From an uncultured Clostridia bacterium (GTDB lineage Bacteria > Bacillota_A > Clostridia > Christensenellales > CAG-138), in contig CAMNHT010000004.1 in the NCBI GenBank assembly GCA_946539625.1, positions 1 to 28,701 of the forward strand: 28,701 bases of DNA. Reading direction: 5' to 3'. The notes under the pieces were generated by a model. That model was given only the letters and a program-made list of their open reading frames with translations, was not told the DNA's origin and did not search any database. Shown piece after piece: positions 22,633 to 28,701 of this stretch. The translations under genes and the position numbers were made by a program. Every line of letters starts with the position of its first letter. Within the stretch, counting starts at the first letter, position 1.

Positions 22633-23952
22633 CTATCCTTCCCGGATGCGCGTCTGAATGCTTTCAAGCGTATCACGGAATCCGCGGTCATCCTCGATCA
22701 TCTTATCAATCTTTTTGCAGGCGGAGAGCGCGGTCGTATGATCGTCGCGTTCAAACAGCGTTGCGATCTGTTTATAAGGAAGGCTTAAAAGCGTATGGCA
22801 GAAATACATCGCGATCTGCCGCGGAAGCACGACCTCCTTGTCGCGCCGCTGCGACATCAGACTTTCGATCGAAACGGAATAGTATTCCGCAACCGTTTCC
22901 TTGATGCGGTCCGGCGTTATGACGATTTCCATCTTTTGCGGCAGCATGTCCTTCATCGCTTCCTTTGCAAGCGGCAGCGTGATCGGCAGGCGCTTCAGGC
23001 GTGCATACGCAATGACTCGGTTCAAACTGCCTTCGAGCTTTCGAATGTTGTCGACAATGTTTTCCGCGATGAAATTGATGATCTCATCGGAGATCTCCAC
23101 ATGTTCGTTCAGCGCGCGGTTCCTTAAAATCGCGGTTCTCGTTTCCAGGTCCGGCGCCTGAATATCCGCGACAAGCCCCCATTCAAAGCGCGAGGAAAGA
23201 CGTTCCTCAAGCGCCTTGATCTCCTTCGGAGGACGGTCGGAGCTGATAACGATCTGCTTACCCGCGTTGTGCAGCGTGTTGAAAGTGTTGAAAAACTCCT
23301 CCTGCACCGCCTGTTTGCCCGCGATAAACTGGATATCGTCGATCATCAGAAGATCCACGTTGCGGTAGCGCTGCCGGAATTCGACGTTTTTACCGGCACG
23401 GACCGCCTCGATCATGTCGTTTGTGAACATTTCGCTCGTCACATATACGATGCGGGCGGACGGATTCGATTCCTTGACCGCATGACCGATCGCGTGCATC
23501 AGATGCGTTTTGCCGAGGCCCACGCCGCCGTACAGGAACAGCGGATTATACGCTCTTCCGGGCGCTTCCACAACGGCGATCGACGCCGCATGCGCGAAGT
23601 TGTTGGACTTGCCGACGACGAACGTATCAAAGGTATACTTCGGATTCAGCGTCAGCGAGTTTACGGAGACCTCCTCCGATGCGGAACGGATAAAATCCCT
23701 GCGCTGCGACGGCAGGATCAGAAGCACGTCCAGAATGTCCGGCTCTGCCTTCTGCACGGCATTCCGAACGTGATCGAAATAGTATTCCGTGACCGTGTTC
23801 TTCACGACGTCGTCCGCCGCTTCCAGCACAAGGATGCCGTTCTGCACGATGACCGGATCGAGCGCGTCGATCCAGCGGTGAAATGTCACCGTTGTCAGTT
23901 GCGAACGAATGATCTCCCGCGCGTCGTACCAGATTTTTTTGAGATCTTCCAT
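22633..23952 (-). CDS. dnaA: Chromosomal replication initiator protein DnaA
   Basis: Product of 439 aa. Domain I (about 1-80) begins MEDLKKIWYDAREIIRSQLT. The linker is short. The AAA+ ATPase has Walker A GGVGLGKTH (142-150), Walker B LLMIDD (201-206), sensor ISSDRPPKEI and RLSSRFEWGLV (251-261). Domain IV (about 345-439) contains RRDKEVVLPRQIAMYFCHTLLSLPYKQI and the box-binding motif DDHTTALSACKKI. In that motif the usual GGRDHTT is ERDDHTT, keeping Asp-His-Thr-Thr. DnaA binds TTATCCACA boxes and melts oriC. The start at 23952 is the family N terminus, with GGGGAAA as ribosome site. The usual rpmH/rnpA neighbours are absent upstream. Confidence 0.98.
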   Translation of the reverse strand: MEDLKKIWYDAREIIRSQLTTVTFHRWIDALDPVIVQNGILVLEAADDVVKNTVTEYYFDHVRNAVQKAEPDILDVLLILPSQRRDFIRSASEEVSVNSLTLNPKYTFDTFVVGKSNNFAHAASIAVVEAPGRAYNPLFLYGGVGLGKTHLMHAIGHAVKESNPSARIVYVTSEMFTNDMIEAVRAGKNVEFRQRYRNVDLLMIDDIQFIAGKQAVQEEFFNTFNTLHNAGKQIVISSDRPPKEIKALEERLSSRFEWGLVADIQAPDLETRTAILRNRALNEHVEISDEIINFIAENIVDNIRKLEGSLNRVIAYARLKRLPITLPLAKEAMKDMLPQKMEIVITPDRIKETVAEYYSVSIESLMSQRRDKEVVLPRQIAMYFCHTLLSLPYKQIATLFERDDHTTALSACKKIDKMIEDDRGFRDTLESIQTRIREG

Positions 23953-24019
23953 GGTGTTTCCCCAATCTTTTGCGCAAATAATCCCAAAGCGCCGTAAAGG
24001 ACGCTCTTTTACCGCTATT

Positions 24020-24047
24020 ATCATAACAGAATTTTTCGGTCTTGAAA
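24020..24047 (-). promoter_or_regulatory. Probable dnaA promoter
   Basis: On the minus strand TTTCAA (24042-24047) and TATGAT (24020-24025) are 16 bp apart, giving a leader of about 60 nt. I see no DnaA box here. Confidence 0.55.
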
Positions 24048-24072
24048 AGCCCCATTTACCTTGCAAAATAAA

Positions 24073-24098
24073 AAAGGACGGCGCAATTTCCGTCCTTT
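24073..24098 (-). terminator. Terminator after the anti-sigma-like gene
   Basis: On the minus strand AAAGGACGG pairs with CCGTCCTTT around an 8-nt loop, followed by TTTATTTTG. It ends the sigma/anti-sigma operon and insulates dnaA, which is read in the same direction. Confidence 0.88.
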
Positions 24099-24115
24099 AA
24101 GGCCCATTTTTTTCG

Positions 24116-25567
24116 TTACGGCAGCGTTACCGATTCCGCGGATGACTTCAGCGCCGTTTTTCCTATTTCCGTGACAAACAGAAGTTCGGGATATGCAATC
24201 GCGTCGCCGTCCGTTATGATCCGCGTCGTGTCCCCGTTCGGTTCCGTCTGAAACGCAGTGATCGCGTCGACGGAAACGATCAGACCGATCTCTTTGTCCG
24301 CCGCATAGTCCGACGGAACGATCGGGAACGCGTATTCCCATCTGCCGGTCTGACCGTCGCTTCCGTATGAGATCACGCGTCCCGAAACGGTTTCTCCGCC
24401 GATCAGAATGTCCAGATCCAGTGTATGCACGAGCGGATCCAGAAACGCCGTGCGCTCCTCCTGCGTCCAGTCTTCCGGCAGCGCTTCGGTTTCCGCCGTC
24501 ACATAAATCCCGTCCGGCATGCAGCGGAACGTCAGCTGCATAGCGGTTCCGTCAAACGACACGGTACGGTTCCGAAGCAGTTTTCCGCCCTGTTCATAGG
24601 AAACAAATGTCAGCGGCGCAGTGCCCGAAAGGGTCGTTTCAAGCGTTCGCTTCTCATAATGGTTGCCGGGTGTGCTGTCGAACGAGACCGTATGAACGAT
24701 CCTGCCGACGTTGCCGGGCGCAGCCATATCGTCGATGCTGCAGTCGTAGACGTAATAGAGCAGCGTCATTTCATACTTTCCGTCCGGAAGCGGCGCCGTA
24801 AGATCATAGACCGTCGAATACCAAAGTCCTCTGCGGTCCGGTTCATCGACAACCTGCGTCGCGCCGCCGGAAGACGTGCTCCACGGGAGCGTCATTTCCG
24901 CACCGTCATGAATGAGGATCTGCCAGAAGGTACTGATTTCCAGTTCGTCATCCTTTCCGTTCAGAAAGCGAGACGTATCCGGACAGGCAAGGAAGCAGTT
25001 CACGTACAGCGATTCGCCGTTGTAATACACCTCCGTGTCCGTGACTTCGATCTCACGAAGAAACGCGAAGTCCTCCGCGCGGTACGCCGGAAAGCCGTAC
25101 TTTTCGCGATAGGTGGGCGAGCCGTCCAGCATTGCGTTGTATTCCTCGTCGTACTGCGTCAGGATCGCGTATTCGCCGAGCAGCTCCACGCGTGAACCGA
25201 GGTTTTTCGCGTCGGTTTCGGTCACGGCGGCGTCGATCTCCTGTACGGGATCGCGGTCCTTCGGCGCGGACGCAAAATATTCTTCCGTCACGTGATTCGG
25301 ATGCGAAATGCGGTACAGTCCGTCCGCAACGCCCGGCACGGTGAAGCCGAGCGCGAGATAGATCACCGCGCATGCCGCCGCCGCGATCGCGGCAGGCCGC
25401 AGGAATGCAGCAAAGGAACGCTTTTTCGGCAGCTTCTTTTCAAGCTTTGCCCGAATGTGAGCCATTGATTCCGGTTTCATAACAATATCCGGGTCGATCG
25501 TTTCCGAAAGCTGTTCTTTCTGCGTATCGTTCATCGTTTCAAACGTCTGTTCCAGCTTGTTGTTCAT
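24116..25567 (-). CDS. Probable membrane anti-sigma factor
   Basis: Product of 483 aa. The N-terminal 65 residues are cytoplasmic and helical (MNNKLEQTFETMNDTQKEQL...AHIRAKLEKKLPKKR), the part that would hold the sigma factor. One membrane segment follows (about 69-90, FLRPAAIAAAACAVIYLALGF). The remaining 390 residues form an exported beta-rich domain. The arrangement matches DUF4179-like anti-sigma factors of Clostridia, although I cannot confirm the family. The start at 25567 has AAAGGAG, and its ATG overlaps the sigma stop as ATGA, so translation is coupled and stoichiometry is probably kept. The signal sensed by the outer domain is unknown. Confidence 0.83.
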   Translation of the reverse strand: MNNKLEQTFETMNDTQKEQLSETIDPDIVMKPESMAHIRAKLEKKLPKKRSFAAFLRPAAIAAAACAVIYLALGFTVPGVADGLYRISHPNHVTEEYFASAPKDRDPVQEIDAAVTETDAKNLGSRVELLGEYAILTQYDEEYNAMLDGSPTYREKYGFPAYRAEDFAFLREIEVTDTEVYYNGESLYVNCFLACPDTSRFLNGKDDELEISTFWQILIHDGAEMTLPWSTSSGGATQVVDEPDRRGLWYSTVYDLTAPLPDGKYEMTLLYYVYDCSIDDMAAPGNVGRIVHTVSFDSTPGNHYEKRTLETTLSGTAPLTFVSYEQGGKLLRNRTVSFDGTAMQLTFRCMPDGIYVTAETEALPEDWTQEERTAFLDPLVHTLDLDILIGGETVSGRVISYGSDGQTGRWEYAFPIVPSDYAADKEIGLIVSVDAITAFQTEPNGDTTRIITDGDAIAYPELLFVTEIGKTALKSSAESVTLP

Positions 25568-26106
25568 GATTCTTCTCCTTTCCATGCTTCTCTGATCTTT
25601 TTAAGTGCGCGTTTCGTTCGCTGCACAACGGTGTTCGGTTTCATATCGAGCCGTTCGCCGATCTCGGCGCTCGTCATGCCGAGCCAGTATTTTGAGAGCA
25701 GGATCGTCGCGTCCGGCTCACCGAGCGCGCGGATCCTTAAAATGAGCTCGTCGTGCGAGAGCAGCGCGATCGCTTCCTCCTCGGCGGAACGTTCCGACGC
25801 GGTTTCATCCCAAAGCACGTCCTCCGACGGGACCGGCGTGCGCGCGCTTTTTCGCAAAAGGTCCAGCGCCTTGTGCTCCGCAGTCCGGATCAGGTAGGAT
25901 TTGAACGCCGCGTCGGAAAAATCCAGCCGCCGCCGGTGCCGGTAGAGATAATAGAAAACGTCCGAAACGCATTCCTCGACGTCGTCGTCGGGAAATCCCT
26001 TCAGCACCCGCCGCACGGTCACGTACGCAAGTCCGCCGTATCGATCCAGCAGCGTCCGGATCCCGGCGTTCGGGTCGGTTTTCATCAGCGTTGAAAGATC
26101 GGTCAA
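25564..26106 (-). CDS. ECF-type RNA polymerase sigma factor
   Basis: Product of 180 aa, the usual size for ECF sigma factors. Region 2 is RYGGLAYVTVRRVLKGFPDDDVEECVSDVFYYLYRHRRRLDF...KSYLIRTAEHKALDLLR (about 18-85). Region 4 is LGEPDATILLSKYWLGMTSAEIGERLDMKPNTVVQRTKRALKKI (about 130-175), where the helix-turn-helix recognises -35. I place the start at a TTG at 26106 because AAAGGAGG lies 7 nt upstream and the residues before it are not sigma-like, although the frame stays open to 26355 where an ATG exists. The gene is followed by its membrane partner with a 4-bp overlap. No ECF-type -35 (AAC) box upstream is certain, so autoregulation is not shown. Confidence 0.9.
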   Translation of the reverse strand: MTDLSTLMKTDPNAGIRTLLDRYGGLAYVTVRRVLKGFPDDDVEECVSDVFYYLYRHRRRLDFSDAAFKSYLIRTAEHKALDLLRKSARTPVPSEDVLWDETASERSAEEEAIALLSHDELILRIRALGEPDATILLSKYWLGMTSAEIGERLDMKPNTVVQRTKRALKKIREAWKGEES

Positions 26107-26274
26107 AACGAAACCTCCTTTCGTTTTTGAACATGTTCTGTAAAGAAAGCGATTCGGGAGAAGAAAAAGTGACGCTTTTTGCAAAAACTGTCCGGTTTTT
26201 ACACATGATAACAGAAAAAGGCTTTCTTTTTGCAACAGAAATATGTACGAAAAGAAAAGTTTTCCGCCGTATCC

Positions 26275-26303
26275 TTGCATCGGCAGGGGCATGGCGGTAT
26301 AAT
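26275..26303 (+). promoter_or_regulatory. Promoter of the hydrolase/DUF951/signal peptidase operon
   Basis: TTGCAT (26275-26280) and consensus TATAAT (26298-26303) are 17 bp apart, 23 bp before the ATG at 26327. It faces away from the sigma operon. The divergent gap 26107-26274 holds A/T-rich runs but no second clear promoter. Confidence 0.88.
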
Positions 26304-26326
26304 CGAAACGATAAAAGAGGTGTATC

Positions 26327-27214
26327 ATGAAACAGAAATGCAAGCCGATCGTCAATTCCGATTTGATCGGCGACTACATCACCATAGAGCTTCCGGGCTT
26401 TCCCGGCGCGCATCAGACGCCGGAGGAGTGCCGCGTCCATTACCTTTCGATGGGCAGCGGTGAACCGCTGCTGCTCGTGCATTCGGTGGGGCAGTCGATC
26501 TACACCTGGCGCGAGCTGATGCCGAAGCTTGCCGAAAATTACTGCGTGATCGCGATCGACCTTCCCGGGTTCGGCTTTTCGGACCGTCCGCTGTCGCTGA
26601 ACTATTCGATGGACGAGACGGCAAACGTGCTTGTGAAGTGTCTCGACGCGCTCGGAATCAAGCGGACGCACGCGCTCGGCGTGACGATGGGCGCGCTTTA
26701 TACCATGTATGCCGCGGTGCGGTACCCGGATCGGTTTATGAAGGTCATCGCGCTGACGCCGGGCGGGATCACGGACAACATGCCGAAAAAGATCCGGCGG
26801 CTCGAAGGACCGTTCGGCGCGTTCTGGCGCGAGATGTACAGCAAAAAGGATTTCGAAAAATACCTGCCGCTGTTTTATTACGACGGCACGGTCTGCACCG
26901 AAACGGTCGTCGATCAGTATTATAAGACCTGCGACGATCACGCGTCGCGGCAGGCGATCATGTACGCGATCCGCAATTTCGACGAGGAATACGCGCTTGA
27001 CGCGATCAAAAAGACCGCCCGCGAGTTTTTCATCATCTGGGGCGACGAGGACCGGCTGCAGCCGATGGACCGGCTGTTTGAGCTTCGTGACATGCTGCCG
27101 GACAGCGTGTTCCACAGCATCCGCAATACGGGACACTGGATGCATGAGGAAAAGGCGGCGCAGATCGCGGAGGCGGCGGACCGCTACATCCGCTATAAAG
27201 GAGAAGCGAAATGA
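26327..27214 (+). CDS. Alpha/beta-hydrolase-fold protein with Thr at the nucleophile position
   Basis: Product of 295 aa. It has the fold's landmarks: the oxyanion strand LLLVHSVGQSIYTW (about 48-61), IAIDLPGFGFSDRP (76-88), the nucleophile elbow LGVTMGALY (117-125), the acid strand FIIWGDEDRLQP (Asp240 or Asp242) and the His segment NTGHWMHEE (His270). Instead of the usual Gly-x-Ser-x-Gly the elbow is Gly-Val-Thr120-Met-Gly. This could reduce or change activity, or make it a non-catalytic binder. Related proteins include esterases, haloperoxidase-like and epoxide-hydrolase-like enzymes; the substrate is unknown. It starts after AGAGGTG and overlaps the DUF951 gene by 4 bp (ATGA), so it leads the operon. 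Confidence 0.9.
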   Translation: MKQKCKPIVNSDLIGDYITIELPGFPGAHQTPEECRVHYLSMGSGEPLLLVHSVGQSIYTWRELMPKLAENYCVIAIDLPGFGFSDRPLSLNYSMDETANVLVKCLDALGIKRTHALGVTMGALYTMYAAVRYPDRFMKVIALTPGGITDNMPKKIRRLEGPFGAFWREMYSKKDFEKYLPLFYYDGTVCTETVVDQYYKTCDDHASRQAIMYAIRNFDEEYALDAIKKTAREFFIIWGDEDRLQPMDRLFELRDMLPDSVFHSIRNTGHWMHEEKAAQIAEAADRYIRYKGEAK

Positions 27215-27405
27215 TCGACACGTTTGCGCTCGGCGACACGGTGCGCATGAAAAAGCCGCACGCCTGCGGAAACGACCTTTGGACGGTGACACGCACCGGC
27301 GCGGACGTCAAGATCCGCTGTCTCGGCTGCGGACGCGTTGTGATGCTCGACCGGCTGGCATTTATGAAAGCGGCGAAAAAAATTGTGGAGAAAGAGACGG
27401 AATAG
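27211..27405 (+). CDS. DUF951 family protein
   Basis: Product of 64 aa. The signature is complete: a small domain FALGDTVRMKKPHACGNDLWTVTRTGADVKIRCLGCGRVVMLDRLAF, with Cys19 and the CLGC pair (Cys37 and Cys40) that could bind a metal. Members are common, short and uncharacterised in Firmicutes, often near ribosome or DNA-replication genes. The ATG overlaps the stop of the preceding gene as ATGA; AAAGGAG lies 7-8 nt upstream inside that gene. It is followed with no gap by a signal peptidase gene. Confidence 0.93.
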   Translation: MIDTFALGDTVRMKKPHACGNDLWTVTRTGADVKIRCLGCGRVVMLDRLAFMKAAKKIVEKETE

Positions 27406-28041
27406 ATGGAGGGGAAACCGTTAAAAAAACAGCGCGTCACAATGACGCCGCTCGGAAAACTGAGACACGCGGCGGAAAAGCGGAATGAGTCGCTCGAGGG
27501 CGGCATGCTTTGGCGCGCGCTTGATTTTCTGCTGTATCTTGTAATGATCGTGCTGATCATGTTTTCGATCCGTACGGTCCTCTTTGATCCGGTGCGCGTG
27601 GACGGACGGTCCATGCTCGATACGCTCGTCGACGGGGAGGTCATGATCGTCGACCGCACCGCATACGCGTTCAAAACGCCGGCGCGGGGGGACATTGTGC
27701 TGTGCTATTATCCGGACGAATATTATGAATCGCAGGAGATCGCGTATGCGACGCGCGTCAAGCGCGTGGTCGCCGTCGGCGGTGATACGATCGAAACGAT
27801 CGACGGCGAGGTCTACGTGAACGGCGAAAAGATCAGCGAGCCGTACCTTACGCCGGACCGTATCGGCGGTCAGTACATTCGCCCGCAGAAGATTCCGGAA
27901 GGATGCGTTTTCGTACTCGGCGACAATCGCGCGGTCAGCCGCGATTCCCGCTATGAAACCGTCGGACCGATCCCGCTTTACAGGGTTGTCGGCAAGGTGC
28001 GGCTGGTCCTTTTTCCCTTTGAAAACGCGCATCTGATCTGA
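27406..28041 (+). CDS. lepB: Signal peptidase I (first of two)
   Basis: Product of 211 aa. After about 35 cytoplasmic residues comes one membrane segment (about 37-57, ALDFLLYLVMIVLIMFSIRTVLF), then the outer catalytic domain: Ser in VDGRSMLDTL (box B), Lys in RVKRVVAVGGD (box D) and GDNRAVSRDSR (box E). It removes signal peptides from exported proteins. The start is immediately after the DUF951 stop, with a weak GAGACGG as ribosome site; an in-frame ATG 36 nt later has no better site. It belongs to the operon with a second signal peptidase 2 bp downstream. The two differ at the N terminus and over much of the length, so they are not a very recent duplication. Confidence 0.95.
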   Translation: MEGKPLKKQRVTMTPLGKLRHAAEKRNESLEGGMLWRALDFLLYLVMIVLIMFSIRTVLFDPVRVDGRSMLDTLVDGEVMIVDRTAYAFKTPARGDIVLCYYPDEYYESQEIAYATRVKRVVAVGGDTIETIDGEVYVNGEKISEPYLTPDRIGGQYIRPQKIPEGCVFVLGDNRAVSRDSRYETVGPIPLYRVVGKVRLVLFPFENAHLI

Positions 28042-28043
28042 CT

Positions 28044-28592
28044 ATGAACACACGCGTCGAACGCTATAAAAAGGAACATCGCGCGCAGAACGTCCTAAGC
28101 TGGATCTTTGCGGGGATCCTCGGACTTTCGGTCGTACTGTTTGTGCTGTTCGTATGGTTTTCGCCCGTGTACATCGCCGATCCTTCCATGCAGCCGACGC
28201 TGAAGGAAGGCGATACGATCTTCTATGACCGGCTCTACAAGCATTTTTACGAGCTTTCGCGCGGGGACATGATCGTGTACCGCGATCCGGACACGGACGC
28301 GCTTCTCATCAAGCGTGTAGTCGCGCTCGGCGGGGAGACGGTCGAGGCAAAGGACGGTATCCTGATCATCGACGGCAAGTACGGACTGGACGAGCACAGA
28401 TATCAGGCGGAAGCGCCGATCGACTTTCCGAAAACGACGGTTCCGGAGGGCGAAGTGTTCGTGCTGAGCGACGACCGGAACTACGGAGAGGACAGCCGCA
28501 AGGAAACGATCGGCTGTCTCGGACCCGAGGATATCCTCGGGGTCGTGCGCGTGCGGCTGCGCGATTTCACGGTTTTCACACGGGACTCTTGA
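28044..28592 (+). CDS. lepB: Signal peptidase I (second of two)
   Basis: Product of 182 aa. A short cytoplasmic N terminus is followed by one membrane segment (about 18-40, LSWIFAGILGLSVVLFVLFVWF). The catalytic Ser is in ADPSMQPTL, the Lys in LIKRVVALGGE, and box E is SDDRNYGEDSRKE, with Ser-Asp-Asp in place of the common Gly-Asp-Asn. It is shorter than its neighbour by about 30 residues, mostly at the N terminus. It starts 2 bp after the first signal peptidase stop, so the two are translated from one message. Together they supply processing for the many exported proteins in this region. The stop codon overlaps the -35 hexamer of the next promoter. Confidence 0.94.
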   Translation: MNTRVERYKKEHRAQNVLSWIFAGILGLSVVLFVLFVWFSPVYIADPSMQPTLKEGDTIFYDRLYKHFYELSRGDMIVYRDPDTDALLIKRVVALGGETVEAKDGILIIDGKYGLDEHRYQAEAPIDFPKTTVPEGEVFVLSDDRNYGEDSRKETIGCLGPEDILGVVRVRLRDFTVFTRDS

Positions 28593-28617
28593 CGAAACGC
28601 GCAGTTTCTGCTATATT
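28589..28617 (+). promoter_or_regulatory. Promoter of the TPP-riboswitch transcript
   Basis: TTGACG (28589-28594) and TATATT (28612-28617) are 17 bp apart. The predicted start near 28624 fits the first bases of the riboswitch. Confidence 0.8.
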
Positions 28618-28622
28618 GTACC

Positions 28623-28701
28623 CGACGCAGGGGCGCCGAAACGACCTTCGGCTGAGAAGCACCCTTGGAACCTGTTGGGTCATGCCATCGTAGGAAGCGT
28701 A
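28623..28701 (+). ncRNA. TPP riboswitch (THI element), 3' end at or beyond the window edge
   Basis: The sequence contains the ordered TPP aptamer landmarks: GGGGCGCC (28631-28638), CTGAGA (28652-28657), ACCCTTGGAACCTG (28661-28674) and CATGCCATCGTAGGAAGCG at the edge. Binding of thiamine pyrophosphate normally turns off a downstream thiamine synthesis or transport gene, which lies outside the window. The expression platform is not visible. Confidence 0.93.

Noticed and set aside
25805..27292. Long minus-strand frame across the sigma promoter and the hydrolase gene
   Set aside because: It overlaps two well-supported genes, has no recognisable domain and crosses the consensus promoter at 26275-26303.
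1..28701. CRISPR array or transposase
   Set aside because: I found no regularly spaced repeats with unique spacers and no transposase or integrase motifs on either strand.

Overview
The window reads as a chromosomal segment of an uncultured low-oxygen Firmicute (class Clostridia, perhaps a Christensenellales-like gut lineage; this placement is inference). The supporting signs are Gram-positive style lipoproteins and signal peptidases, Pro/Thr/Glu wall-spacer linkers shared by several exported proteins, a DUF951 gene, a GAAC-N4-GTTC SOS-type box, strong AGGAGG ribosome binding sites, and sigma-A promoters that often use TTGCAT or TTGCAA at -35. Most of the segment is GC-rich; the left 5.4 kb is a mosaic with clearly AT-richer parts.

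Left accessory part (1-5.7 kb): a partial nuclease-like gene cut by the window edge; a rightward gene whose C-terminal helix-turn-helix is cut off at about 1766; then a leftward two-gene restriction-modification island. The island's first gene fuses a PD-(D/E)XK nuclease to an N6-adenine methylase, and the second is a two-domain specificity subunit. No translocase gene is visible. The island ends with a terminator exactly where the rightward gene is broken. Upstream of it lies a hairpin-rich intergenic tract with fragments resembling the 3' end of the adjacent tRNA-Met gene.

Middle part (5.7-16.3 kb): tRNA-Met with a perfect consensus promoter; two paralogous four-helix membrane proteins with a duplicated 82-bp signal-peptide segment; an XRE regulator with an inverted-repeat operator; a large exported protein fusing RCC1-like repeats to a phosphodiester glycosidase (NAGPA) domain; a leucine-rich-repeat lipoprotein; a small helix-turn-helix regulator behind a LexA-like box; a 587-bp gene-free stretch with an AT-rich block and DnaA-box-like 9-mers; a second NAGPA lipoprotein; and an NlpC/P60 wall hydrolase with four peptidoglycan-binding repeats. 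This is largely a cell-surface region.

Right part (16.3-28.7 kb): core functions. A WYL regulator sits behind an MreB-family gene, divergent from engB, a double zinc-ribbon protein and a metallophosphoesterase. A Pro/Thr/Glu-linker lipoprotein follows, then dnaN and dnaA with many DnaA-like boxes between them. Next is a sigma factor overlapping its probable membrane anti-sigma factor. Finally there is a rightward operon of an alpha/beta-hydrolase-fold protein, DUF951 and two tandem signal peptidases I. The window ends inside a TPP riboswitch, so a thiamine gene probably follows.
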